Shown here one piece after another: positions 11,621 to 24,200 of a stretch of 64,000 bases of DNA; the stretch's first letter is position 1; the number at the start of each line of letters is the position of its first letter. The translations under genes and the position numbers were made by a program. The stretch is from Holacanthus passer. Lineage: Eukaryota; Chordata; Actinopteri; Pomacanthidae. The stretch lies in the NCBI GenBank assembly GCA_025331565.1, contig JAFREQ010000044.1, positions 1,736,001-1,800,000 on the forward strand, given 5' to 3'. Below the pieces are notes generated by a model. That model was not told the origin of the DNA. It worked only from the letters and a program-made list of their open reading frames with translations, and searched no databases.

Positions 11621-11879
11621 TTCATTTTTTTTGTTAGTCTGTCATTGAAAAACAAACTCTGACAAAGTATTGATTGATCAGATTTTTCCCTCCTTTTCAA
11701 AGTAGACTCCAACAACTGGACTATTATTATTATTTAAAAAATACTATAATGAAATCTTAATTGCAAATGAAGAGCAGGTACATTTTCCACCTTTATGGAA
11801 ATGAATCAGTGCGGATGGGGAGAGTTAAACCCGGTTTCATATCGCTTAGTCACCACCGGGAGAAGCAGCGCCTCCCTGT

Positions 11880-11960
11880 GCAGGAACACACCGATTGGCT
11901 GCTGACCTCGTCGGGCTCGCCTCCTCCACAGACCGGCTCCAGTCCAGGGCGGGGCTGAGT
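11880..11960 (+). promoter_or_regulatory. rhbdf1: rhbdf1 CpG-rich promoter
   Basis: A CpG-rich block (about 11830-12310) in otherwise CpG-poor DNA. It carries an inverted CCAAT box (GATTGG, about 11892-11897) and a GC box (GGGCGGGGC, about 11948-11956) but no TATA box, typical of a broadly expressed gene. It lies directly upstream of the probable untranslated first exon, which ends with a strong donor at 12241/12242. Confidence 0.6.
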
Positions 11961-12241
11961 CTCCGCCGAGCAGGAGGCTTCACCCGGCAGGAGAAAACTT
12001 CCCCCGGGTCGATCCATGGAGCAGAGTGGGAATGTCGTATCCGTAGGTGGGGATCAGAGAAGCGGACCGTCGGCCACATTTGGGCTTCATTCATCCGGAC
12101 TGCTGTGATCAGGAGGGACACGGGTTTATTCATCCTGCGGCTCTTTTCGTGATGATGTGACAAATCACTCATCTGCTACCTGGGGGGAAAAAAAAATCAT
12201 TTCTTCACTGCTGGAGATCATCTGAGCTGCTTGATTTAAGG
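11960..12241 (+). other. rhbdf1: Probable untranslated first exon of rhbdf1
   Basis: GC-rich sequence ending in TTTAAGG/GTAAGTTT, a near-perfect donor at 12241/12242. The next compatible acceptor that leads into rhbdf1 is at 28687-28689, just before the coding start, so this would be a non-coding leader exon joined over a 16.4 kb intron. The 5' limit is a guess from the position of the GC box. It contains a 30-codon upstream reading frame (12016-12108). Confidence 0.55.
12016..12108 (+). promoter_or_regulatory. Upstream ORF in the rhbdf1 leader
   Basis: An ATG with G at +4 (but T at -3) opens 30 codons and closes at TGA 12106-12108 inside the probable leader exon. If the exon is transcribed as inferred, this uORF could reduce translation of iRhom1. 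The peptide has no recognisable feature. Confidence 0.4.
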
Positions 12242-15200
12242 GTAAGTTTGTATCATTTTGTCTCGTGCGAACGGAAGGAAGGAAGGAAGGAAGGAAGCTC
12301 GCGCGCGTCGTGATCGAGGAGGATTCACGCGCTTATAATAATCGATTGAATGACTGATCAGATGATCGATATGGGAAAGCTTCACATAGTCACCTGAGCA
12401 TCATGTGTTCTGCAGGGTGACACTTTTAGCTTTTAGTTTTTATAGTGAAAGCAGGTTATTTAAAGTGCTCATGTGGTATAATTGAATCCACCTACCACCT
12501 TTTTTAAAAAGTGGAATTAATGAGCCTCATGTTCACAATCAATTCAGTTTGAACTTCAAATCAAGGAGAGATCACTTTCATTAGGACTGAATGTGCCAAA
12601 AGCTTGCTTTAACACTATGAGGCTGGAGGCTGATGGAAGATACCAAACAGTAATTTTGGATGAAGGAATGAATCCAGATGTCAAGGTTGTTGGATAATCA
12701 TGCAACACGTCATGTAGAAAGTCACACCATGACCTCAGTCATCTTTGTCATCATCCTCCCACTCGTCCTCATCCTCCTCATCCTCCCTCCGCTTCTTCCA
12801 CCTTCTCCTGATCATCATCAGCATCATCTCCCTCAAAGGCAGCCATGAATGTTGATGGACGTTTCTGTGAATCAACAAATGGCATCGCACACATTTGCTG
12901 TGCTGCAATATAGATGAAAAGAGCAGCAAACCATATTTATGTGTTTCTCATATCATCTCCTCACACTCTAACCCTTTGAACCTGAAAGTGTCACTTCCTC
13001 CTTAGATCTTTGTTTCCTTCTGATTGTGGGTTTCATGGAACTCCAGCACACAGTGACTCAAAGTGACTCATGGCAGACGGTTGCAAAAGGCCACAAATTC
13101 CTCAAAATCATACGCATGGAGGGGCCACCTAAATGTTTAGATTTGACTCATCAGACGTTGAAAGCTCCAGGACGGTGGCTCACCCTGCAAACTTGTTGAC
13201 ATCGGAAAGGTTACGCGCTCCAGTGTCCCACAATACCTGGGCAGTCTGAAGTGAAACCATAGACGTACTGTATTAGAAACTGCTGAGTTATTTTGGCAGA
13301 CAGGACATAGGAGCACATGGCCTGGTTTGTGTGCCCAGTGTTCCTGAAACCTTATCACATGGAGGGAGGAGGGGGGGGATCATGGCTTGGGGTGATGTAA
13401 TGACACCGATAAAGCAGGGCCCTGATGTGTGATAGTGGCAGTCATGCTCACCCTCTGTATCCACTCCAACTGGACCCCAGAGAGAATATTCCCAATGTGT
13501 GTGTTTGGATGTTGATGTGGGTGCATGCGGGTGCGTGATACTCGGAGGGAGCTGGGAGTAGCTGCTGAGGCAGGTGGACCATCCAGGCAGGCCTGTGTTG
13601 ACTGGCTGGTATGTGAGTTTTTCAGGGGGCTGTCGAGGGGGCCACACTGTAGTCATGCCTGCATGACTCATGGCGCGGTATCTGTCTGTCTGTGAGTCTG
13701 GCCAAGTGCAACTGCTTCATGATGTTGCCTTCAACATTTTACGCTCGGTGGTTATGTAACACCTTTATTCATAGTCATTTCTTTCCATACATCTCAAAGC
13801 GTGCATCACTATGCAGGAGCACCAGAGTGATGTTTTTCACATGTGGCCTAATTTCTACAACAGGACACTGTTTTTTTCAGATTGAGCTCTCTTTGTAGAT
13901 TCAACACTCTGCTGATGAGACGACGCGGCCTTCAGTAGGACGAAAAGCAGCGATAGATTTCCAGGAAGAAGCCTCCTGTTCACCAACATGTGTGTGCCCT
14001 CTGCGATTGTTGGGTCATTTCCTTCAGTCTCTGGATGGACTCTCTCTGAGTTCAGATGAAGTGAGCGTCACTGGGCTGAATGGTCCCATGCTTCACCAAA
14101 TAACCTCGGGCTGTTTCACCGACAAACACAACTTTATCACGAGTCGAAAATTTGTTGACTTGAGAATCTTGTTTACCAGCCGACCTGAAGTTTACATTTA
14201 TTACTGACGAGCCAGAAATTTGCTCCGACTATATTTTAAAGGAGTAATACTAAATAGTTTAGTGGTATAACAAACTGTATTTAGTCTTAAGTCTTTCTCT
14301 ATCTGTAATATTTTATGCACATGTGCTATGTTTCTCAAAGGAGTCCAACATTTCAATTTCTATCCTTTAGGATAATCTGATCATTCTGCATGCTTTTCAT
14401 TTCGCATGCTCTCTATCTGTTGAACCCTGACAGGATGCTGAATTTCCTACACAGTTCCCTCTAAGCAGCTTTTTAAAAAATCCATACTGTACAACAGTAT
14501 CACTTAATATTCTGTATCTGCTGTGTCAAAATATTACAGCACAAGACACCATGTTTTTATATCACAGGGAATCATTAAAGAAGTTTATAGTTTATACTAT
14601 CTTCAGAAACTTTGGGGTCTTGTCTTGAATTTAAAATACATTTTTGTGGGTTTAAACATGCTTGTCCACTCATCTTATCTTTGTAATGATTCACCTACTC
14701 ACCGTGAGTGTATAGTGCTGAAGAGGTTGACATCAAGCAATGTTTGTAAAAGCTTATTGAGCTTAAGTATTATAATGCTGAATGACATATTTCTCTGAGA
14801 CTGTCACTGATCACGGCAGACGTGTCTTTGTGCAAAAACTGCGACAGTGAAGATTGTCTCCAGGGTTGAATTGTGAATGTGGGGCACGGCAGCAGAACCT
14901 GGAGAGGTCAAACATGTTAACCGACTTGTTCTGCTGCTTTGGAGACAATACAATACGCATGCGTTCCTGCTAAATATATTGGGTACAATCCCACTGCTGA
15001 GCTCAAACAGACATTAGCTTAAAAAGCATGTCAGGTATGGTTTTACTGAGGATTGATGGTGAGAGAGCCCACAGGCAGTGTTTGATCTAGTCCTCGCTGG
15101 TACTCGCTCAGCTCGTACCTTTTAGACTTTGATGTGGTTACGGTTTTGACTAAGTTGTCAGGAGCAGGAAGAGTGTTTTTTCTCGTATGTCAAATAATGT

Positions 15201-18200
15201 GGTATTTGTGGAAAAGCAGAAACCGAGTTGTGTCTCTAGTGTCGTGCAATGCAATGAGGAATGAAAGCAGATACGCTCAGCCTTGTTGGAAAAAACAAAA
15301 CAACAAAACATGTATTGGTTGTCTTTCATTGATTTTAATTATACAGGAAGTGTGGTGTTTGTTGTTTGTGCAGATCAGCAACCTATGGCTGCTTGTTTGT
15401 CGGCCTGGAAATGCACCGCGCTGAGTATTGCGCGATCTCAGAGCGCTTCCCCTGTTGACCGCTCGGTTGTGTGACTCACAGCCGTTGCATTCAATTGTTC
15501 CCGTCCCATGACATCTTGGCTGTGGCATAATGCAGTGGCAGCCATGACGGTGAAGTCAGTTGTGATGTAATGCTGTAATGCAGGAGCAGGGCTATTTCAG
15601 GTCTACCTCTGAGCCTCCAAGGCCTCCGTCTGCCAGCATGCCACCCTGCCCTTCTCTCAGTCAGCACCTCATCTGTCACGAGCCAGACAGCCATACGTGA
15701 ACCGGCATTCACAGAATTTACTAGAAACCCTTGATGCACAGGTTTGGGGAAAAGTCAGAGGCGTGACTAAATTGAAAATACGGGTTATTGTGAATTGTTT
15801 TCACAGTTATTTTGTTTAGGCCACCATTAGGCTGCAGCAGAGATGAAAACATCTAATTTGGGGTTGGTAGTTACAGGGTGTTTTTGGTCGCGTAGCTTGT
15901 CTTCTCACTGACATGGTGTCTGAGGCTGGTTAACCTCAGGACAAAGCTCATTTTCAGGCCTGTGGGAATGTGTGTGTTTTCTCAGAAGGCTGGTCCTTAT
16001 AGACGAGCAGCAATGGCTCCTTGAACTTTGATCTTCCTCTCTGAGTGTGAAGAGCTCTCGGAGGGCGTGTCCGCAGGTAAACCAATAAATAGCTTTCTTT
16101 ACCTGGTGCCTCGAGACAGAAATATATACGTCAGGTATGTTGCAATTGCGTGATTTTACTGACTGAGGGTTTTGTTTCAAAGCTTACACAACAACATCAG
16201 GGGAACTTGAGAAAAATCAGTGCAGTTTCCTTGTTAGAAATACACTTATTTTTTTGTGCAGATTACTCTTTATTACTGTTTATTTTATATTTCAAGCTAC
16301 CAAAAAAGGGAGTGCAAGTTATGCTAGAGGAGGAGATGCAAGTTTGACTTATTGCAAAAGAGTTAGACAGACCAGAAGTTAAGATTCAAAATGCATCCAC
16401 TTCCTTTTTTGTGTTACCGTCGTGCAATGCGTGCAGCGCGGGCCTCAGCTGCTTTAATGACAGCACTGTGTTGTGTCTGTTTACTTTTTCGCCGCTCATT
16501 GTCAAGCCAGAGGACCAAGTCAAGGAAGACCCTGACTGATACAGTATCCCAGCACTGTTACACTGGCGATGAGAGTGCAGTTTTAAATAGGATAGCCTTC
16601 CCCCAGCCCCCTTCTCTCCTCCCCCTGCCCCTCTATCTTTGGCACAGTCGGTCGTCATACCCAGAGGCTGTGAATCCTCATTGTGTACCAGACTGCTAAA
16701 CTCAACTTGACTGTTCCCTGAATGGAGCTGCACACACACACACACAGTTATATCTGGACAGTTTCAACAGTCCCACCAACATTGCATACCATGCACCAAA
16801 CTCACTCCAGCAGCTTTCCCAGAAATGAGGGTGTGTTTTGGACTCCTCTGTGACTTGTCTTTTACTGGCTTTTTTCCTCAAGAGGTGGATCTTAGCGAGT
16901 GTGAATGCTCTTTTCTTTGACATTTAAGTGTTGAAATACTAAAGCTGAGAGGCCACCAAAGTGAGCCCATGGCGCATCGTACATGTTATTATTAAGTTGT
17001 CCCCTTTTCTTATAGAAATAGATTTTTGATTCAATGTGTTGGGCTGTGTTTAATGTTTGTCAGTCAGACGGATTGACGTGGCATCAAGCCAGGCGCCATT
17101 GGCATATTTGAACAAATGCCCGAACCTGTAAATCTGAACTTTCCTTTTCTACTGCCGCGGCGTCTCTTCACACCCATGCCAACTTTCCCTTCCACTTGCC
17201 AATCGACAGAGCTTGTAATACGGCGTGCCAGGGAAAATGATGTAAAGCCTCTCATTTACAGTGCCCAGTTGATCACGCCCAGTTATAGTGAAGGCATCAC
17301 GCTTGAAGCCTAATATGTGGTGAACCATATTCACTCAGAACTGGGCTAAAACAAACATGAACAGCAATACAAATCAAAAGTAATTTATTCCTGGACTCTG
17401 TCATGGTTTGTACTCCCACTTCGTTAGTTTCACTTCTGCCGTCTTGTCCGAATTAGACGTTCTGTCTCCTCACTAATATTTCATTTCCTTTTCCATTTCC
17501 ATTTGTCACTCCTGCATGACAATATTTGCTCGTTGTCAGACCATGACCATAGTAAGGAAGCTACATGTGTGCTCTGTGACCTGGTGGGGAAAACTGACTT
17601 TATTTCCATAGACAAAGGCTCTGTGTGTTTTCTTCAGTCAAGTCAGGACTGAGGAGGCCTCCCCCTCACTGGGCCTGTGACTGTCCCAGGGGACCTGACC
17701 CAGTCTTCCCAGTTTTCCTGTGCCTTTGTTGGGAGTTTTCCACAGATCTCATGGTCCAGCTGCATGGCTTCATTCTTCCTCCTTCCTCCCCATCATCCTC
17801 TCTTTTATATCTCCCCGATCCCAGCTTGAGAGACCCTGGCTTCCCCTCTGGGTGTTCCCCTGGATGCCCCCTCACTTCCTCAGAGCAGCCTGTATCAGAG
17901 TTTACATTATTAGCTAGTAAACGCATGAGATGATTGTGTGGGCGAAATGCAGCAGTGGGTGGATATCAGAGAACTTAAAATCTTGGAAATTAGGTTTTAT
18001 TTGCTTTGATCACTGGTCCAACTTTTACTCCAGTATAAAACTCTTTTGTGGGCTTTACAATTAACATCCTGAATAATGTGAATGCAGTGGTGCACATATT
18101 CTGTCGTTATTATATCCTCTTCATGAGGAGACACAGAAGAGGTTGGTTTTGTCTCTGGGAAATGTATAAAAGAAGTGAAATTACACAGAACAGAACTGAA

Positions 18201-21200
18201 CTGAACAAGACAAATGGAATTAAATTATGAAAAAGATTTTGCTGATTTTATGAATTAGTATATCTAATGCTGACCAGTCCACCGTGCCCAGAGTAAGGAC
18301 ATGGATCTGTGACTGTTCTTTATAATCTGAAAGGTTTTTCCGAGAACTGTCTTTCAATACCTCTCGTAGAAACGGTGCCTCCTTGATGAGTGATGATCGC
18401 TTGTTTTGACACAGAGACCCAAATCTCACTTCATTTATCTGAGTCATTGCTCCACGATCTACGTTTCTCACAGCCAAAATGTAATGCGACCCACATTTGT
18501 GTCCCACCACAGCGACTGAGTAACTGTCTCACAGATTTCTCCAAATGTCAGAGAATATGTCAGAAACGCACTGTTTGGAAAGTTAATTTTTTACACAGTC
18601 GTTTGAGCAACGGGTGAGTTGTGGTTGATGTATGTGGGATTGATGCGTGTGCTCTTCCCACCACATGTAGCGCTGGGAACTAGAGCACATGTAGCTGTGG
18701 ATAAGCTCTTATCTGTTGGTCAAACTACTTTACTTTCCGTGCTCAACCAGATCAGCTTTGTGTGTGTAAGGCTCATTTTACTCATGGCTCTCTGTCTCTT
18801 CTGCTTCTCTTTCATCCACATATTTGCCTGTGTAACACATGAAAGAAATTCAAATGTGGGAGCTTCATTAAAATGACCTAGTTGTTTTGTTTCCCCTCCC
18901 TCAAATCCACAGGGGAACCTGAAGACTAAATGGGTCTCTGAGCTGTTGCCTCTGCAAAAATAAAATCAGATCCTCCTACCTATGACAGAATCAAGTTTGT
19001 ATTTTCATCCCAAACAGGAAATCTGGCTCTATGTGACAGTGATTTGTGACACTGAATGTATTTTGGTGCAGACAGAGGCTGCTGGCCTCAGTTGATGTTC
19101 CTGTCCTTCACTTGACTTAACTCAGGCTGTGCACACCTACACACACACTGCACACTCATAGACACACATGTTCACCCACCCACATGTGTGTGTGTGTGTG
19201 TACATATATTCACAGCCTGCAGTGGTGGAAATCAATGCAGTCAATAATATGTACTCTGGACTGTTAGAGGTCTGCAAATCTTTCAAGGAGACGTTTCCTG
19301 AAATTGCATGTGAAGGTTGCATCTGTCAAATGCAATTTCAGCGAGTGTATGAAGTGAAATGTTTGAATGATTGAAAGGGTAAAAAACTTAATTAGACCTT
19401 TCTTTGAAGGGTGAGCCAATCTATGAAAAAAGCTATAGAGGCTTTGAATTACTAATACAGTCAAGGGTGATTCATTTAGAAAAGAATAAATTAGTGATTG
19501 GATATTCTGATGTTTGAATTATTGATCCTGTGTTCGCGACTAGTAAATGTAAGCTGTCTGAAACATTGTTTTTCATGTCATAGTATGTGCACTGTGCATT
19601 TATGAATCTTTGATGTGCTTTTATCACACATTAAGTTTTTATCTCACACCCATGATGTGGGTGTTCCTCCTCTTTTGTTGATACAGGTTCACTTGCTCTA
19701 TGTCATGAAAGACTAGACAGCCTCCATTCTCTCCTCTGCTTGAATCCATGCTAATGTGGCTAATTCCCATCGTCCCCGTGCTACAGGCCACACTTCGTCT
19801 GCTCTCTTCAGTAGACGTGTCGGCTTCGATGTCACACTACTCTGAGATCTCACTCTCTGACCGCTCTGCACCAGGCGTCTGACGTACGCTTTATCACGGC
19901 CAAGGATGGGATGTCTATGTTTACATGTGCAGTGTGGAGTGTGGATGTGTTCCTGCACATGTAAGCAAGTGTGTGTTGTTTCCGTGGTTGTGTGTACCGG
20001 ACATAGAGAATGTGCCCGGTCTGCAGTGTGTTTCCTGCCTTCGTTTGCACGTCCCCCCTCCCCTCCCCTGCTCTGCACTTCCTTCCCTCCAGCACTCCGC
20101 GGTAAAATAAGCAATAACCTGACCTCCATCCATGCTGGTGGTCTCCCGCAGAGGATGTGAGATGACAGAGCTGATGACTCGCCTTTGTGAAGTATTTTTA
20201 ATCCTGTTGATTGATTAGTTCGCAAAGATAAACAGTTGTGATAGTAACACGAGCCCAAGTGCTGTTTTCTCTATTTTTATGACTTGATAAGCTTACCTTG
20301 GATATTAATTATACATGCCAATACGATGTCTCTGCTAAACCGTAATGGAGTTACCTCGTCTTGCGCCTCACCCTGAGTAATTATCTTAGCTGGGAATTTG
20401 CTTAGTGTGCCATTTCCATTGATGGAGAAATGAAAACTTCAGCCAGCTCTTGCTTGTCTTGACTAAGATCAGGCTGCACAATGACCGCTGTTCAGTCCAG
20501 TCCACATCAGGCGATACAATGCAGCCTTTTGTAGTCTTGATTCAGGCTGATATCATGCTGGAAACTATTTAGATGGGGATCACATGTTGTTAGGGCACGC
20601 TGTTTCTGAGATTCTCCTCTTACTCACTTAAGGAGAGAATGTCAAACCTCCCGTATACAATGAGGTGCTTGTTTGTAGTCTCAGGACACATTCAGGAGGA
20701 TTGGGTGCTGCATGAAAGCTGGCTGACTTCCCTTTGTTGTCTAGAGTGTATTCTCTTTGTAAAACATAGATTTAAGATGTTGTGTCAAACCGGGGCAGGT
20801 TATGGGGTGAGAACTACACTAGAGCCTTGTCAGAAAGTTTAAAGCTCATCTTATCGACCTCCTTATTACGTCTGGTGAGTAGTGCAAATAGAGATCTTTG
20901 ACAAGGCCTGTCAGATTAGACCAAAATGTTGATCATTCAGTCTGATTTCACAGACCTTGTCTAATTTAGAAAAAAGAAATATGGAATTATTTCAAATACA
21001 AATTATGCAAAAAAACCTTTTTGAAAAATCATTTTGAATCCAATTGCATTGATTTCATTATCATCATTTACTACTTGTAACATGCAAACAGAATCTCACT
21101 TTAGTCTAATGCCTCTCATGCCTCATGTGAGCACAATAGTATCATACATTAAACATGCCGGTTCATTGCAGAGCCAGATGTGCAGCTGCAGCCATATTTT

Positions 21201-24200
21201 AATTTGGCCAACATCTACCACAGCTCTCTGTTAGCCTCTGACATGAGGTCAGGTCCTCTGGAGTATCATAGTCTTGTTGAATTTCATTAACCCTCCATGT
21301 TCGTCATGCGCGTATTCTCTTTGCCCCAGCATGGAGTGGTACAGTAGATTTCAGGAGCTGCTGAATTTTCCCACTCTGTGGTAGGCTCTGAGCTTCCTTG
21401 TAGGGAACAGCTGGAGATACAGTAAGTTGAAGATAAGCTTCTACGGTAAACAAAGAGGTTTCGGGTCTGGCAGCCTAAAACCGCCTGCTTATCAACTGCT
21501 TTATCCCAAAGTGGTGAAGGCTGTTTCACTGTGAGCTGATTCACCAGGGTGTTACCTGATCTAACTGAAGTGGTCACAGTCTACACACAGCTCTGTTGTC
21601 ATTGTATAGAACCATATCAAGTTGTTTTGGCCTGTGTGGTATATATAGCCCACGCCGAGGGAGTTTTTACTGCCAGCTTCTTCCTCAAGATTAGAGACAC
21701 AAACACAGGTCTGGGCCGAGACATGACACAGATTTACTAAGTGAGCCTTATTTTTCCACTGAAGACATGTCTATACTATCAGTTGTGGAGCTGAAACAGG
21801 CCTGTTAGCAATGCTGAGAAAAGAGGTGCTCCAGCTAAGCGGCCTCTGCTGTGTGCAGGATGGATGTCGTAAATAATTCACCTGTGCAGAATGACTAAAT
21901 AATTAAATTGCTGAATTAGCCATGCATGTAATAATGTTTCACCTGTGTAGCAAACAGGAAGAAAACTTTGTGTAAGCAGAGCTGAAATTCTGTCTGTAAA
22001 CACTCTGAGTTTAAAGTAATTGTATGTCTTGGTTGCTGTGTTTTTTTTTAACACATCTCACCTTCCCTTCATATTGATTTCCTGCGCAGGATATTGCTGC
22101 ACATAGAAAGGCTGGGTACTGCGCTGATAAAATAACCAAACGCAATTTTCTAGCACCTGCATTCGCCTGGCAATATAGAAGGCTTTGTAGAGGAGGACGG
22201 GAAGTGGTGCAGGCGATATGATGGTGAAAACAGATATTGCTTCTGGTGGTGGTCATTTCATGCACAGAGATAAATAGACGCATCCAGTTCCATCAAACTA
22301 GTTTGATGTGTGCAGCTTTTGAGGGTGTTCTCACATGTGCTTTTGACAGAAAAACAGCCCAGTGCGCAGAGATCTGGAGCAGGATGTTTTTTATGTTGGT
22401 CTACAGTTTCATCCAGACGTACATTTGCAATTGAGCTCTATAAATACACCACATGCACATAGCCTGCTGTTAGGAAGCCATTTATACTTTCATGAGCTAT
22501 TCATATCTCTGGCACTCCATCCTGTCATTTAGTAAACAGGGTTATGACAGTGAGTGAGTCTGGCAATGGGCCCGATACAAATCTGTCACTCCAGGCTGAA
22601 ACCATTGAGACTAAAAGGTTAAGTCTCCATTGTAAAATCCCACTGAGTGCTGACAGCCTGAGCTAAAGATCTGTGGAAAACCTGAGAAAAGGCACAAGCT
22701 GCTCCACCCTTCTTCGCCGGGTCTGTCTGCCATGCCCACCCTCAGCCACCCACCTTGCCAGTCACAGCAGCCCCACCCGCCCACCATGCCTACCCCACAG
22801 CTAGCTGTGACACTTGATCTCAGGGTCAGCTGCGATGGATATTTCTGCTGTGTGTGTTTTTTAATGTCGTAAGGGCTGGTTTGATGTGACAGCCTGTCAC
22901 ATGTCACTAGGGTCAATTCAGATGACTGCAGCTTTACTGGTGCTCAGTTGCACTTCACTCTCTGGCCTGCGGCTCTTCTGGAGTATTTTCTTCCCTGTAA
23001 GATGGGCAGAAAGAGAGATAGAGAGAGGCTTTAAGCCTGGACTGTGGACCACAGCTCAGTTTTATTTTTGTTGAGGAGCAAATTATGTGAAGAAGCCATT
23101 TGTTAAAGTCACACTGCTCATAGCCAGAGATGAAGAGAGAGGGACATTAGAGAAATGCTCTACTGCTCACTCCCTTGGTTATATCATATATCTAACTGTA
23201 TCCAAATCAACTTAAACAACTGGTTAAGTGATCATTAATGTCTTCTCTGTAATATAACACGTTTATTTTAATGCCTGTTCCTGTACTCATTTTCTGTTCT
23301 CCTTACTGAAATGAAATCTCAGTAGCTTTGTAGTTTTGTCAGCTTCTTAATTCGCCCCGGTCGGAAGCACAATGTGCTATATAAAGATCAAAAGCATCGT
23401 TCTGCAATTAATGTGCAGATGGGCCTCAGATGCCTGCAGGAAACACACGCCTGCAGTGTTACTAAGTGCAAATGATTTATGTTTAGATCATCTGTTGGGG
23501 TGGATTGTCGGATCTGTTGCTTCTTCATATTGTTTCCCACATGCCTCCACCCAGTCACTAGAATGGTGTGGTCATGCTCATCATTACGAAATCACATTTA
23601 AGAGAACTACAGCTACTGTATGTTGAGGTTGATTTCACAATGTGAAGTGTGTCTGATCCAGATGGCATTTCGTTTTGAGGAAATGCCTGATTTGCTTTGT
23701 ATGTCTCCTTATGTTGAGAAGAGCCTTTACCAAGAATGTTTTGTGTTATGTTAGTGAGCGAGTAACATAGGGAGAGTGACTGCCTGAATAGCCTAGTTTC
23801 CCTTCATTGTTTCCAGCCGAGCGTTGCCTCCAGCGTGGAGTGAAACGTAAGAAACAATGCATAGTAGGAGCATTTATGGTGAATGACTAACTGTTACAGT
23901 TGGGGAAAAACAAACACAACCTGTTTGTGCCATTAGGTTTTCAGTAAGACAGTTATCTGTTAGTCAATCTGGAACCGGCTTAAATTACACAGAATTATAG
24001 CAGCAGTACTTGATAATGAACTGATATCTAATACATAGAAAAATATTGAGGAAGCGCTACAATAATTTGAGTCTTGAGTGTTTGAAAAGTTGACCTGTAG
24101 TGAACAAAGAAGCAGAAGAAACATGCAGGAAGAGAAAGAGGATGAAAGAGGGAAAGAGGTAACAAAAGCCTGAGGCCAGGAAGCGCTGCAGTTCTCAAGA

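Larger units (their letters stand above)
4047..11840. other. Long mpg-rhbdf1 intergenic region
   Basis: About 7.8 kb without a confirmed gene. Separately listed inside it are a small minus-strand reading frame (5860-6129), two exon-like segments (5534-5669 and 9530-9734), a fish interspersed repeat (about 9255-9362), microsatellites and a short tandem duplication (11348-11620). A TGAGTCA AP-1/NF-E2-like site lies at about 7953-7959. AT-rich stretches such as 7325-7350 and 8640-8700 look like possible conserved non-coding elements, but only an alignment could show that. Other open frames here are short and lack family features. Confidence 0.5.

Noticed and set aside
1..12000. Alpha- or beta-globin exons expected near nprl3-mpg
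   Set aside because: No frame shows globin helix E/F motifs or the globin two-intron layout on either strand. If the cluster is linked it lies beyond the left edge.
12735..12929. 64-residue minus-strand frame with a Lys/Glu/Asp-rich end
   Set aside because: It is a translation of a CTCATCCTC-type low-complexity stretch in intron 1, with no splice context or family.
16386..16745. Overlapping 119- and 102-residue frames on both strands
   Set aside because: They overlap a CA microsatellite and a C-rich stretch. No conserved motif and no promoter.
19713..20258. 181-residue minus-strand open frame in rhbdf1 intron 1
   Set aside because: Composition is repeat-like (His/Thr/Gly-rich from CA/TG-rich DNA), other frames overlap equally, and there is no recognisable domain or start context.
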